Positions 7,992 through 16,261 of a stretch of DNA of 64,000 bases are shown one piece after another. The stretch is taken from the NCBI RefSeq assembly GCF_013407835.1, contig NZ_JACCBI010000001.1, forward strand, positions 2,232,001-2,296,000, read 5' to 3'. Numbering within the stretch: the first letter of the stretch is position 1; the number at the start of each line of letters is the position of its first letter. The notes beneath the pieces are model-generated. The model saw only the letters and a program-made list of their open reading frames with translations. It did not search any database and was not told the DNA's origin. The stretch is from Agromyces atrinae (GTDB taxonomy: Bacteria; Actinomycetota; Actinomycetes; Actinomycetales; Microbacteriaceae). The position numbers were made by a program, and so were the translations under genes.

Positions 7992-8999
7992 CTATGCCCC
8001 CACCGTCGACGCCCGAGCGATGAGCTCGGGCTGGAACACGATCGACTCGTACTCCGTCGTCGCCCCGCCGATGCGCGCGACGAGCAGTTCGGCCGCCCGC
8101 ATCCCCATCTCGTGGGCCGGCTGGCGGATCGACGTGAGCGGCACGACGGCGGCCGACGCGAACTCGATGTCGTCGTAGCCGATGAGCGCGATGTCGCCCG
8201 GAACGTCGAGCCCGGCGTGCACGAATGCCTGCAGCAGCCCGAGCGCCGCGACGTCGTTGCCCGAGAACACCGCGTCGGGCCGCTCCTCGACGGGAAGCGC
8301 CACGAGCGACTCGCCGATCGACCGCCCGAGGCCCGTGTTGAGAGTCACGGTGTCGATCACGGTGAGACGCACGCCGCCGGCATCCTCGATCGCCTCGCGG
8401 AAGCCGCGCAGACGATCACGCATCTGCGGAAGCGACTCGCGACCGCCCACGAAGCACAGGTGAGTGCGCCCGAGCCCGATGAGGTGCTCGGCGGCGAGCC
8501 GCCCACCCGCGACGTCGTCGAGCGACACCGACGAGATGACGCCGAGATCGTCGACGCGATCGACGAGCACGACCGGGATGCCGCGTCCGATGAGCCGCTC
8601 GAGCGGCGCACGGTCGCTGCCGAGCGGGGCGACGAGCACTCCGTCGAGGTGTTGGCGCTCGAAGATGCCGAGGTAGCCCTTCTGCTTCGCATCGGAGTCG
8701 TAGGTGTTGCCGACGATCACCGAGAGCCCCGCAGCGTCGGCGCCCTGCTCGGCGCCGAGCACGACATCCGCGAAGAACGGGTTCGTGATGTTGATGACGG
8801 CCATGCCGATCGTGTGGCTGCGACCGGCGCGCAGCTGACTCGCCGCGGCGTTCGGCACGTAACCGAGGGTGGCGACGGCTTCGCGCACGCGCTCCTGCAG
8901 CTCGGGCGACACGCGCTCGGGGCGATTGAGCACGTTCGACACGGTGCTGAGCGAGACTCCGGCGCGCTCGGCGACGTCACGGATGCCGACGATCGTCAC
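7992..8999 (-). CDS. LacI-family transcriptional regulator
   Basis: A 335-residue repressor: N-terminal helix-turn-helix and hinge (IRDVAERAGVSLSTVSNVLN, then YVPNAAASQLR, residues about 5-60) and a periplasmic-binding-protein-like sugar sensor (TIGMAVINITNPFFADVV onward, with FSGNDVAALG and IGYDDIEFA). GTG start at 8999 with a GGGGGAG ribosome site. It precedes the GH42/AKR operon on the same strand and most likely represses it in response to a galactoside or its product; control of the rhaM operator is a second possibility. Diverges from the DeoR gene. Confidence 0.93.
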   Translation of the reverse strand: MTIVGIRDVAERAGVSLSTVSNVLNRPERVSPELQERVREAVATLGYVPNAAASQLRAGRSHTIGMAVINITNPFFADVVLGAEQGADAAGLSVIVGNTYDSDAKQKGYLGIFERQHLDGVLVAPLGSDRAPLERLIGRGIPVVLVDRVDDLGVISSVSLDDVAGGRLAAEHLIGLGRTHLCFVGGRESLPQMRDRLRGFREAIEDAGGVRLTVIDTVTLNTGLGRSIGESLVALPVEERPDAVFSGNDVAALGLLQAFVHAGLDVPGDIALIGYDDIEFASAAVVPLTSIRQPAHEMGMRAAELLVARIGGATTEYESIVFQPELIARASTVGA

Positions 9000-9226
9000 C
9001 GCGCTCCCCCTCGATTGCTGACGACGCCGGCGAACAGCGCGGGCGTCTCCCACGCATTGTACGGGGCGCGCTCGCCGCTCTCCCTCCTCACCCAGGTCTC
9101 GCCGAAAGGTCGATCGCTCGGGGTGCGCGGGCGCTCGCACCCCTGCGGATCGACCCCTCGACCGGATGCCGCGTGCCGATGCCACACACCGCTCGCCGCT
9201 ACGCTGGCCCGGACGAAGGAGGACGG

Positions 9227-9979
9227 ATGGCAGCGCTACTCGCATCGGAGCGCCGTGCACGCTTGCTCGAGATCCTCGAGCAGCACGGCTCGGTGCGACT
9301 CGAGTCGGCCGCCGACGCCCTCGCCGTCTCGGCCATGACCGTGCGCCGCGACCTCGAAGGCCTCGAAGCCGAAGGCCTGCTGCGCCGCGTACGTGGCGGC
9401 GCCGTCTCGGTCATCGCGCCGCGCACCTTCGGCGAGCGCGTGCAGACCCGGTCGCCCGCGAAGACCGTGATCGCCCGCAAGGCCCTCGCCCTCGTGCCGC
9501 GCTCGGGCGCCGTCGCGTTCGATGCGTCGTCGACGAGCGGCATGCTCATCTCCCTCATCGACGACGCCGACGGCCTCGTCATCGCGACGAACTCGTTCGA
9601 CAATGCGGCAGCGGCGCGGCGCTCGTCCGGCATCCGTTCGATCTTCGTCGGAGGCGAGCTCGACGAGAGCTCGGGAAGCTACGTCGGCCCCGTCGCCGGC
9701 CGCGCCGCGCGCAGCCTCGGATACGAGCGCTTCTTCACATCGGCGTCGGCCGTCGACCCCGCGACGGGAACGAGCGAGGTCTCGCTCGACGAAGCCCAGG
9801 TGAAGCTCGATTTCGCTGCCGTCGCCGACGAGACGGTGCTGCTCATCGACTCGTCGAAGCTCGGTCGCCGCGCGCTCGCCCACGCCCTCGACTGGTCGAC
9901 GATCGACGTCATGATCACCGATCTCGACCCGGCCGACGAGCGCCTCGCGCCCTTCCGCCCCCTCACCGACCTCCTCTGA
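9227..9979 (+). CDS. DeoR-family transcriptional regulator
   Basis: 250 residues. The N-terminal winged helix (ERRARLLEILEQHGSVRLES, then ALAVSAMTVRRDLEGLEAEG) is followed by the DeoR C-terminal sensor domain (RSGAVAFDASST, NSFDN, FVGGELDESSGSYVGP, IDSSKLGRRA), which binds phosphosugars. Start: ATG at 9227 after GAAGGAGG. It lies immediately upstream of rhaEW-rhaB, so it is the best candidate for sensing a rhamnose pathway phosphate such as rhamnulose 1-phosphate; that link is inference. Confidence 0.92.
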   Translation: MAALLASERRARLLEILEQHGSVRLESAADALAVSAMTVRRDLEGLEAEGLLRRVRGGAVSVIAPRTFGERVQTRSPAKTVIARKALALVPRSGAVAFDASSTSGMLISLIDDADGLVIATNSFDNAAAARRSSGIRSIFVGGELDESSGSYVGPVAGRAARSLGYERFFTSASAVDPATGTSEVSLDEAQVKLDFAAVADETVLLIDSSKLGRRALAHALDWSTIDVMITDLDPADERLAPFRPLTDLL

Positions 9980-10023
9980 CGCGCGCAGCGCCCTCGGCCG
10001 CTCGTCCCACCCCACGATCCCCC

Positions 10024-10084
10024 GTCTCGGCGTCACGACACGCTGGAAACTCGCGCTTTACCCAGCGTGTCGTGACGCCGAGAC
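10024..10084. repeat. Perfect 23-bp inverted repeat with 15-base loop
   Basis: Arms 10024-10046 and 10062-10084 are exact reverse complements; the right arm contains the GCGTGTCG octamer seen in other elements of this window. It lies 44 bases after the DeoR stop and 57 bases before the rhaEW -35. It could terminate the DeoR transcript, but it lacks a T-run. Confidence 0.85.
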
Positions 10085-10140
10085 TGGCAGGGAAGGCGCG
10101 CACGGGCGGGTGAACAGCGGATGACGGGCGCGAGAGGTTC

Positions 10141-10183
10141 TTGACCGGCGACACCGCCCCTGTTAGATTCTGGGAAGTTAACA
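10141..10183 (+). promoter_or_regulatory. rhaEW promoter and candidate operator
   Basis: TTGACC (10141-10146), 17-bp spacer and TAGATT (10164-10169) form a good sigma-70-type promoter. An inverted pair TGTTA (10161-10165) / TAACA (10179-10183) straddles the -10 and the likely start site and is a candidate DeoR operator. Confidence 0.6.
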
Positions 10184-10212
10184 AGACGCAACACAACCGT
10201 GGGAAGGCCCCG

Positions 10213-12249
10213 ATGACGAACCAGACCGCCGCAGAGCTCATCGCTCGATCGAACCGACTCGGCGCCGACCCCAAGAACACGAACTACGCGGGCGGCAACA
10301 CGTCGGCCAAGGGCACCGAGACCGACCCGGTCACAGGCGAGCCCGTCGAACTGCTCTGGGTCAAGGGCTCGGGCGGCGACCTCGGAACGCTCACCGAGCA
10401 GGGCCTCGCCGTGCTGCGCCTCGACCGCATGCGCGCGCTGAAGAACGTCTACCCCGGCGTCGACCGCGAAGACGAGATGGTCGCGGCCTTCGACTACGCC
10501 CTCCACGGCAAGGGCGGCGCAGCCCCCTCGATCGACACCGCCATGCACGGCCTCGTCGACGCCGCGCACGTCGATCACCTCCACCCCGACTCGGGCATCG
10601 CCATCGCGACCGCGGCCGACGGCGAAGAACTCACGACGAAGATCTTCGGCGACAAAGTCGTCTGGGTGCCGTGGCGTCGCCCCGGATTCCAGCTCGGCCT
10701 CGACATCGCCGCCATCAAGGACGCGAACCCGCAGGCCATCGGCTGCATCCTCGGTGGCCACGGAATCACGGCGTGGGGCGACACGAGCGAGGAGAGCGAG
10801 AAGAACTCGCTCTGGATCATCGACACCGCAACCGACTACATCGCCGAGCACGGCGCGGCCGACCCGTTCGGAACCCCTCTCGACGGTTACGGCGCCCTCC
10901 CCGAGGCTGAGCGCCGCGCGAAGGCCGCCGCCCTCGCCGCGACGATCCGCGGCATCGCGAGCCACGACCGCCCCGTCGTCGGTCACTTCACCGACGCCCC
11001 CGAGGTGCTCGACTTCCTGAGCGCGAGCGAGCACCCCCGCCTCGCGGCCCTCGGCACGAGCTGCCCCGACCACTTCCTGCGCACGAAGGTCAAGCCGCTC
11101 GTGCTCGACCTGCCCGCCGATGCCTCCATCGATGACTCGATCGCCCGACTCAAGGAACTGCACGAGGCGTACCGTGCCGACTACCAGGCCTACTACGACG
11201 CGCACGCGACGCCCGAGAGCCCCGCGATCCGCGGCGCCGACCCGCTCATCGTGCTCATCCCCGGTGTCGGAATGTTCTCGTACGGCGCCAACAAGCAGAC
11301 CGCTCGCGTCGCGGGCGAGTTCTACATCAACGCCATCAACGTCATGCGCGGCGCCGAGTCGCTCTCGACCTACGCGCCCATCAGCGACGCCGAGAAGTTC
11401 GACATCGAGTACTGGGCTCTCGAAGAGGCCAAGCTCCAGCGCATGCCGAAGCCGAAGTCGCACGCCACGCGCGTCGCACTCGTCACGGGCGCCGCTTCGG
11501 GCATCGGCAAGGCCATCGCGACGCGTCTCGTGGCCGAGGGCGCGTGCGTCGTCATCGCCGACCTCGACCTCGAGAAGGCCCAGGCCGCCGCTGCCGAGCT
11601 CGGCAACACGGATGTCGCGGTGGGCGTTCAGGCCAACGTGACGGATGCCGCGGCCGTGCAGGCCGCGATCGACGACGCCGTCCTCGCGTTCGGCGGGCTC
11701 GACCTCATCGTCAACAACGCGGGCCTCTCGCTCTCGAAGCCGCTCCTCGAGACCACCGAGGCCGACTGGGACCTCCAGCACGACGTCATGGCGAAGGGCT
11801 CGTTCCTCGTGTCGAAGGCCGCCGCGCGCGTGCTCATCGACCAGGGCCTCGGCGGCGACATCATCTACATCTCCTCGAAGAACTCGGTGTTCGCGGGCCC
11901 CAACAACATCGCGTACTCGGCGACGAAGGCCGACCAGGCACACCAGGTGCGCCTCCTCGCGGTCGAGCTCGGCGAGCACGGCGTGAAGGTCAACGGGATC
12001 AACCCCGACGGCGTCGTGCGCGGCTCGGGCATCTTCGCCTCCGGCTGGGGTGCGAACCGCGCGAAGACCTACGGCATCGACGAGCAGGACCTCGGCGCGT
12101 TCTACGCGCAGCGCACCATCCTCAAGCGCGAGGTGCTTCCCGACCACGTCGCGAACGCGGTCATCGTGCTGACGGGCCCCGAGCTCAGCCACACGACCGG
12201 CCTCCACATCCCCGTCGACGCGGGCGTCGCAGCGGCGTTCCTCCGATGA
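10213..12249 (+). CDS. rhaEW: Bifunctional rhamnulose-1-phosphate aldolase / L-lactaldehyde dehydrogenase
   Basis: A 678-residue fusion. The N-terminal class II aldolase domain (about 1-420) carries the zinc histidines His122 and His124 in HVDHLHPDSG and splits L-rhamnulose 1-phosphate into DHAP and L-lactaldehyde. The C-terminal short-chain dehydrogenase domain (about 421-678) has the nucleotide motif TGAASGIG (425-432) and active-site Tyr568-x3-Lys572, and oxidises L-lactaldehyde to L-lactate with NAD. This RhaEW architecture is known from bacterial rhamnose loci. ATG at 10213 follows GGGAAGG. The stop overlaps the ATG of rhaB. Confidence 0.95.
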   Translation: MTNQTAAELIARSNRLGADPKNTNYAGGNTSAKGTETDPVTGEPVELLWVKGSGGDLGTLTEQGLAVLRLDRMRALKNVYPGVDREDEMVAAFDYALHGKGGAAPSIDTAMHGLVDAAHVDHLHPDSGIAIATAADGEELTTKIFGDKVVWVPWRRPGFQLGLDIAAIKDANPQAIGCILGGHGITAWGDTSEESEKNSLWIIDTATDYIAEHGAADPFGTPLDGYGALPEAERRAKAAALAATIRGIASHDRPVVGHFTDAPEVLDFLSASEHPRLAALGTSCPDHFLRTKVKPLVLDLPADASIDDSIARLKELHEAYRADYQAYYDAHATPESPAIRGADPLIVLIPGVGMFSYGANKQTARVAGEFYINAINVMRGAESLSTYAPISDAEKFDIEYWALEEAKLQRMPKPKSHATRVALVTGAASGIGKAIATRLVAEGACVVIADLDLEKAQAAAAELGNTDVAVGVQANVTDAAAVQAAIDDAVLAFGGLDLIVNNAGLSLSKPLLETTEADWDLQHDVMAKGSFLVSKAAARVLIDQGLGGDIIYISSKNSVFAGPNNIAYSATKADQAHQVRLLAVELGEHGVKVNGINPDGVVRGSGIFASGWGANRAKTYGIDEQDLGAFYAQRTILKREVLPDHVANAVIVLTGPELSHTTGLHIPVDAGVAAAFLR

Positions 12250-13667
12250 GTACGGGAGCGGTCGCCGCGGTCGACCTGGGCGCCACGAGCGGCCGGGTCA
12301 TCGTCGGGCGCGTCGGCGCGAACGAACTCGATCTCGAGACGGTCGGCCGCTTCCCGAACCGCCCGGTCGAGACGGTCAACGGCCTGCACTGGGACCTCCT
12401 CGGTCTCTACCGCGGCGTCGTCGGCGGCCTCACCGAGGCGGTGCGCACCGAGCCGCAGATCGCCTCGATCGGCATCGATTCGTGGGCGGTCGACTACGGC
12501 CTGTTCCGCGGCGGGCGGATGCTCGGCACCCCGTTCCACTACCGCGACGAGCGGTCGGCGGCGGGCGTCGAGGCGACCCACGCGGTCGTTCCCTTCGACG
12601 AGCTCTACCGCCGCAACGGCCTGCAGTTCCTGCCGTTCAACACCGTCTACCAGCTCGCCGCCGAGAAGCACGGCGGGATGCTCGACCTCGCCGACATGAT
12701 GCTCCTCGTGCCCGACCTAATCGGGTACTTCCTCACGGGAGAGTCGGTCGCCGAGCGCACGAACGCCTCGACGACGGGCCTGCTCGACGTATCGACGGGT
12801 GAGTGGGACACCGAACTCGCCTCCCGCCTCGGCATCCCGACCGGCATCCTGCCCCGCCTCGTCGGTGCGGGCGAGCGCGTCGGTTCGCTGCTGCCCTACG
12901 CCCGGCGCGAGCTCGGCACGGATCGCGCGATCGACGTCGTCGCCGTCGGGTCGCACGACACGGCCTCGGCCGTCGTCGCCGTTCCCATGCAGGCCGAGTC
13001 GGCCGCGTACATCTCGTGCGGCACGTGGGGGCTCGTCGGCGTCGAGCTCGAGACCCCCGTACTGACGGATGCCGCGCGCGAAGCCAACTTCACCAACGAG
13101 GGCGGCGTCGACGGGCGGGTGCGGTTCCTCCACAACGTCATGGGACTCTGGCTGCTCTCGGAGTCGGTGCGCACGTGGGAGCGGGGCGGCGACACGATCG
13201 ACCTGCCCACGCTGCTCGCAGCCGCGGCGGATGTCACGGCGCCCGTCGCCGTCTTCGATGCCAACGATCCGCGGTTCATCGCGCCCGGCGACATGCCCGA
13301 GCGCATTGCGGAGTGGTGCCGCGAGAACGGCGCCCCGGTGCCGACCTCGCACGCCGAGTTCGCGCGGAGCATCGTCGAGTCGCTCGCGCAGGCGTTCGCG
13401 GATGCCGTGCACACCGCGGCCGAGCTGTCGGGACGCACGGTCGAGTCGATCCACATCGTCGGAGGCGGATCGCTCAACGAGCTGCTCTGCCAGGTGACCG
13501 CCGACCGCTCGGGGCTGCCCGTGCTCGCGGGCCCCGTCGAGGCGACCGCGATCGGCAACGTGCTCGTGCAGGCGCGCGCGCAGGGCTTCGTCGAGGGCGA
13601 CCTCGAGGCGCTCCGTGCCCTCGTCGCGCAGGCGTTCGCGCCGCGCCGCTTCGCCCCGCGCGCCTGA
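12246..13667 (+). CDS. rhaB: Rhamnulokinase
   Basis: A 473-residue FGGY-family kinase phosphorylating L-rhamnulose at C1 with ATP. The N-terminal phosphate loop AAVDLGATSGRVIVGRV, the WDLLGLYRG segment, DSWAVDYGL and the C-terminal adenosine motif VGGGSLNELLCQ (about residue 405) are typical of RhaB. ATGA overlap with rhaEW shows coupled translation. Together with rhaM, rhaI and rhaEW it completes the pathway in this window, although the four genes are in two transcription units 7.3 kb apart. Confidence 0.95.
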   Translation: MSTGAVAAVDLGATSGRVIVGRVGANELDLETVGRFPNRPVETVNGLHWDLLGLYRGVVGGLTEAVRTEPQIASIGIDSWAVDYGLFRGGRMLGTPFHYRDERSAAGVEATHAVVPFDELYRRNGLQFLPFNTVYQLAAEKHGGMLDLADMMLLVPDLIGYFLTGESVAERTNASTTGLLDVSTGEWDTELASRLGIPTGILPRLVGAGERVGSLLPYARRELGTDRAIDVVAVGSHDTASAVVAVPMQAESAAYISCGTWGLVGVELETPVLTDAAREANFTNEGGVDGRVRFLHNVMGLWLLSESVRTWERGGDTIDLPTLLAAAADVTAPVAVFDANDPRFIAPGDMPERIAEWCRENGAPVPTSHAEFARSIVESLAQAFADAVHTAAELSGRTVESIHIVGGGSLNELLCQVTADRSGLPVLAGPVEATAIGNVLVQARAQGFVEGDLEALRALVAQAFAPRRFAPRA

Positions 13668-13746
13668 GGCCGGCGCGCCGCGCGGCGCCGCTCCGCTCCG
13701 GTCCGCCCCGCTCCGCTTCGGGCACATCCGCTCCGCTCCGGGCACC

Positions 13747-13824
13747 GGTTTGTAGGAACTTTCGCGGTGTGTAGGGCGGTCGCGCGCGCCATCCCCTACA
13801 GAGCCGCGTTTCCCCTACGAACGC
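13747..13824. repeat. Double-stem palindromic element, GTAGG family, copy 1
   Basis: 78 bases beginning GGTTTGTAGGAACTTTCGCG. Outer arms pair GTAGGAA...CGCGG with CCGCG...TTCCCCTAC imperfectly, inner arms TGTAGGG / CCCTACA. An almost exact copy is at 13980-14057 and a diverged inverted one at 31951-32028. Confidence 0.8.
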
Positions 13825-13849
13825 CCGTCCCGCGGCGTCGTTCGCCGGA

Positions 13850-13911
13850 ACTTCGGCGACGCGGAGGAGCGTTTCGCGAGGACCGTCCGTCGCATCGGCG
13901 AAGTTCCGGCA
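13850..13911. repeat. Palindrome between the two GTAGG elements
   Basis: GCCGGAACTTCG (13850-13861) and CGAAGTTCCGGC (13900-13911) are exact 12-bp arms. The 495-base gap 13668-14162 also holds CCGCTCCG micro-repeats at 13690-13745 and no convincing gene. Confidence 0.7.
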
Positions 13912-13979
13912 AACCGCGAGGGATGACGCGGAGCACGCCACCCGACGCGGTGCACGCCACCCGACCAGAACCGCACCCC

Positions 13980-14057
13980 GGTTTGTAGGAACTTTCGCGG
14001 TGTGTAGGGCGGTGGCGCGCGTCATCCCCTACAGAGCCGCGTTTCCCCTACGAACGC
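13980..14057. repeat. Double-stem palindromic element, GTAGG family, copy 2
   Basis: Differs from 13747-13824 at only two or three positions over 78 bases, far closer than the unrelated sequence between them, which suggests recent duplication or gene conversion. Confidence 0.8.
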
Positions 14058-14126
14058 ATACCCTGCACCGGCGCACCATCACACCGCCGCGCACCACCAC
14101 CCGCCCCAACGCCGCCCGGAAAGCCC

Positions 14127-14156
14127 TTACCCGTGCGCCCCGCCGACCCCTAGGCT
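14127..14156 (+). promoter_or_regulatory. Probable leaderless promoter of the serine hydrolase gene
   Basis: TTACCC (14127-14132), 18-bp spacer and TAGGCT (14151-14156). The -10 ends only six bases before the ATG at 14163 and no ribosome site is present, so the transcript should begin at the start codon. Confidence 0.55.
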
Positions 14157-14162
14157 GAACCC

Positions 14163-15134
14163 ATGACCGCGTACTCCGCTGCTTTCGACTGGGCCCGCCG
14201 CACCGTGACCGAGGGTCGCCTGCCGACCGCCGTGCTCGGCATCGCGACGGCCGAGGGCACGGTCGCGCTCGACGCCTTCGGCGCGACGAGCGGCCGCCCG
14301 GCCCGCACCGAAGACCACTACCGGCTGTTCTCGATCACGAAGCCGCTCACCGGCCTCGTCGCCCTGCGCGCGATCGAACGCGGCCTCCTGACCCCCCAGA
14401 CTCCGCTCACGACGGCGCTGCACGACTTCGGCGCGAACCGTGACGACATCGTGCGCCTCTCGCACCTCGTGAGCCACACGTCGGGCGTGCGCGAGCCCGC
14501 GCTCGACGTCGCCGACCTCCGTACCGAGCTGCTGAAGCCGAGCCGAGACTTCGCAGCGGGCGCGGCCTCGCGCTACTCGTCCGTCGCGTTCGACGGCGTC
14601 GCGGCGCTCATCGAGCACGCCACAGGCGAGACCTGGGAGGCCGGGCTCGCAGCGCTCGGCGACGACATCGGCGCGACCTTCACGTTCGACGAGTCGACCG
14701 ATCCGCACACCGTCGTCGACGCCGAGGCGAACGGCCTCGACATCGCGGCGATGGCCCGCCTCCGTCATCCCGGTGCCGGCGCGATCGGACGAGCCGCCGA
14801 CCTCCTCGCCCTCGGCACGGCGCTGCTCCGCAACGACGGCACCGTCGTGCACCCCGCGACGGCGGCCATGATGCTGCGGCCGCTCACGGGCGACATCCCG
14901 CGGCTCGAGCCGTATCCCGCCGAACGCGGTCAGGACTGGGGCTTCGCCTGGAACCTCCGCAGCCGCGCGCCGGGCCTCATCGACCGCGACGTCTTCGGCC
15001 ACGGCGGATGGTCGGGCACCGAGTTCTGGGTGCACCCGAGCGCGGGCGTCGCCTACGTGCTGCTCACGAACCAGGGCACGCGCCCCGGCGTCGACGCCGA
15101 CGAGCTCGACAACGCGATCATCGCCGGCCGCTGA
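14163..15134 (+). CDS. Serine hydrolase, beta-lactamase / class C penicillin-binding-protein fold
   Basis: 323 residues without a signal peptide. The active-site SITK tetrad (Ser57-Lys60), a YSS motif in place of the usual YxN, and HGGWSG near the C terminus (third motif) identify the DD-peptidase/EstB-like superfamily. Cytoplasmic location and family context suggest an esterase or amidase rather than a beta-lactamase. Start ATG at 14163 is supported by the TAGGCT hexamer just upstream. Monocistronic; converges on the lactonase gene. Confidence 0.87.
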   Translation: MTAYSAAFDWARRTVTEGRLPTAVLGIATAEGTVALDAFGATSGRPARTEDHYRLFSITKPLTGLVALRAIERGLLTPQTPLTTALHDFGANRDDIVRLSHLVSHTSGVREPALDVADLRTELLKPSRDFAAGAASRYSSVAFDGVAALIEHATGETWEAGLAALGDDIGATFTFDESTDPHTVVDAEANGLDIAAMARLRHPGAGAIGRAADLLALGTALLRNDGTVVHPATAAMMLRPLTGDIPRLEPYPAERGQDWGFAWNLRSRAPGLIDRDVFGHGGWSGTEFWVHPSAGVAYVLLTNQGTRPGVDADELDNAIIAGR

Positions 15135-15144
15135 CGGATGACGC

Positions 15145-15166
15145 GGGCGCGGCACATCCCGCGCCC
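15145..15166. terminator. Hairpin between convergent genes
   Basis: GGGCGCGG / CCGCGCCC with a CACATC loop fills the 39-base gap between the serine hydrolase stop and the lactonase stop. Likely bidirectional terminator; no T-run. Confidence 0.55.
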
Positions 15167-15173
15167 GAAGGAA

Positions 15174-16223
15174 CTACGCGAGAACGAGCGCGACGGGACT
15201 CTCGGTCACCGCGCGCGACACCTCGGCGAGCGCACCGGTCTCGCGGTCGTACGCGTAGCTCACGATGAGGTCGTCGTCCTGGCTCGCGACGATCACGAAG
15301 CGACCGTCGGCGCTCACGATGAACTCTCGCGGCGTGCGCCCCGCGACGGGCGCATCGGCGATGAGGGCGAAGTCGTCCGCGACCCCGAGCGTCGACACGA
15401 CATCGACGCCGCGGTTCGCGACGAGCACGCGGTCGCCCGAGAAACGTACGGCGGCGGGCTGGCTCGTGCCGACGACCGCCGCCCGCACGGTCTCGCCGAC
15501 GACGAACGCGTCATCCGCTCGACGCACGCGCGTGACCGTGCCGTCGAGCTCGCCGACGACGACGAACTCGCCGCCGTCCTCCGCGAACGCGAGGTGGCGT
15601 GGACCCGACCCGGGGTTGAGTGCGAGGCGCTGCCGTTCGACCACAGCGCCGCCCGCCGAGACCGCGTAGACGAACACGGCGTCGAGGCCGAGGTCGGCGA
15701 CGAGCACGTTCCCCGTGACGGGGTCGACGACGACCTGGTGGGCGTGCGGGCCCTCCTGCCGATCGCTGTTCGGGCCCGAGCCGGCGTGCTGCACGAGCGC
15801 CGAGCGTGCCCCGAGAACAGAGTCGTCGAGCGGGAAGACCGCGATCGACCCGCCGCTGTAGTTCGCTGCGACGACGAACGACTCGTCGGCGGCGAAGGCG
15901 ACGTGGCACGCATCGGCCCCGCCCGTCGACTGCGTCGCGAGAAGTGTCAGCGCACCCGAAGCCGGGTCGCGGCGGTAGAGGGCGACTGCTCCCCCGGCGA
16001 CTCCGTCGTACTCGCCGACCTCGAGCGCCGCGGCGACGAGCGTGCCGGCGCGGTTGACGGCGAGGTACGACGGGTTGATCGTCGCCGCGAGCGGCTTCAC
16101 GTCGCCGAGCTCACCGGTTGCCGGGTCGAACGCCACGTGCGAGATGCCGTAGCCGCGGCCGTCGACGTGCGGCATCCGTTCGGTATAGCTGCCGATGAGA
16201 ATGTCGTTCGAATGGGCGCCCAT
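15174..16223 (-). CDS. Lactonase, seven-bladed beta-propeller (6-phosphogluconolactonase/YbhE-like)
   Basis: 349 residues made of repeated blades ending in patterns such as INPSYLAVNRAGTLVAA, DACHVAFAADESFVVAAN, GPHAHQVVVDPVTGNVLVAD and TPREFIVSADGRFVIVAS. The HAHQ and NRG motifs are characteristic of the Pgl/YkgB lactonase group. It hydrolyses a sugar lactone; 6-phosphogluconolactone is the classical substrate, but paralogues act on other lactones and the neighbours do not decide between them. TAGGCT on the minus strand (16237-16232) ends eight bases before the ATG, giving a leaderless or near-leaderless mRNA. Confidence 0.88.
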   Translation of the reverse strand: MGAHSNDILIGSYTERMPHVDGRGYGISHVAFDPATGELGDVKPLAATINPSYLAVNRAGTLVAAALEVGEYDGVAGGAVALYRRDPASGALTLLATQSTGGADACHVAFAADESFVVAANYSGGSIAVFPLDDSVLGARSALVQHAGSGPNSDRQEGPHAHQVVVDPVTGNVLVADLGLDAVFVYAVSAGGAVVERQRLALNPGSGPRHLAFAEDGGEFVVVGELDGTVTRVRRADDAFVVGETVRAAVVGTSQPAAVRFSGDRVLVANRGVDVVSTLGVADDFALIADAPVAGRTPREFIVSADGRFVIVASQDDDLIVSYAYDRETGALAEVSRAVTESPVALVLA

Positions 16224-16231
16224 GAGAGGGG

Positions 16232-16237
16232 AGCCTA
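16232..16237 (-). promoter_or_regulatory. -10 hexamer TAGGCT of the lactonase gene
   Basis: Lies in the 38-base divergent gap and ends eight bases before the ATG at 16223. No ribosome site is visible for this gene. Confidence 0.45.
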
Positions 16238-16261
16238 GCCCGAGTGCGGGAGGATGGAGCG

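Noticed and set aside
5815..8178. 787-codon plus-strand frame opposite the GH42 gene
   Set aside because: Mirrors the codon pattern of the real gene; no recognisable motif, no ribosome site, and it spans a promoter region.
10033..12207. 724-codon minus-strand frame opposite rhaEW
   Set aside because: Antisense shadow of an unmistakable bifunctional enzyme.
13747..14057. Possible insertion sequence flanked by direct repeats
   Set aside because: The sequence between the copies is too short to encode a transposase and contains no open frame with transposase motifs.
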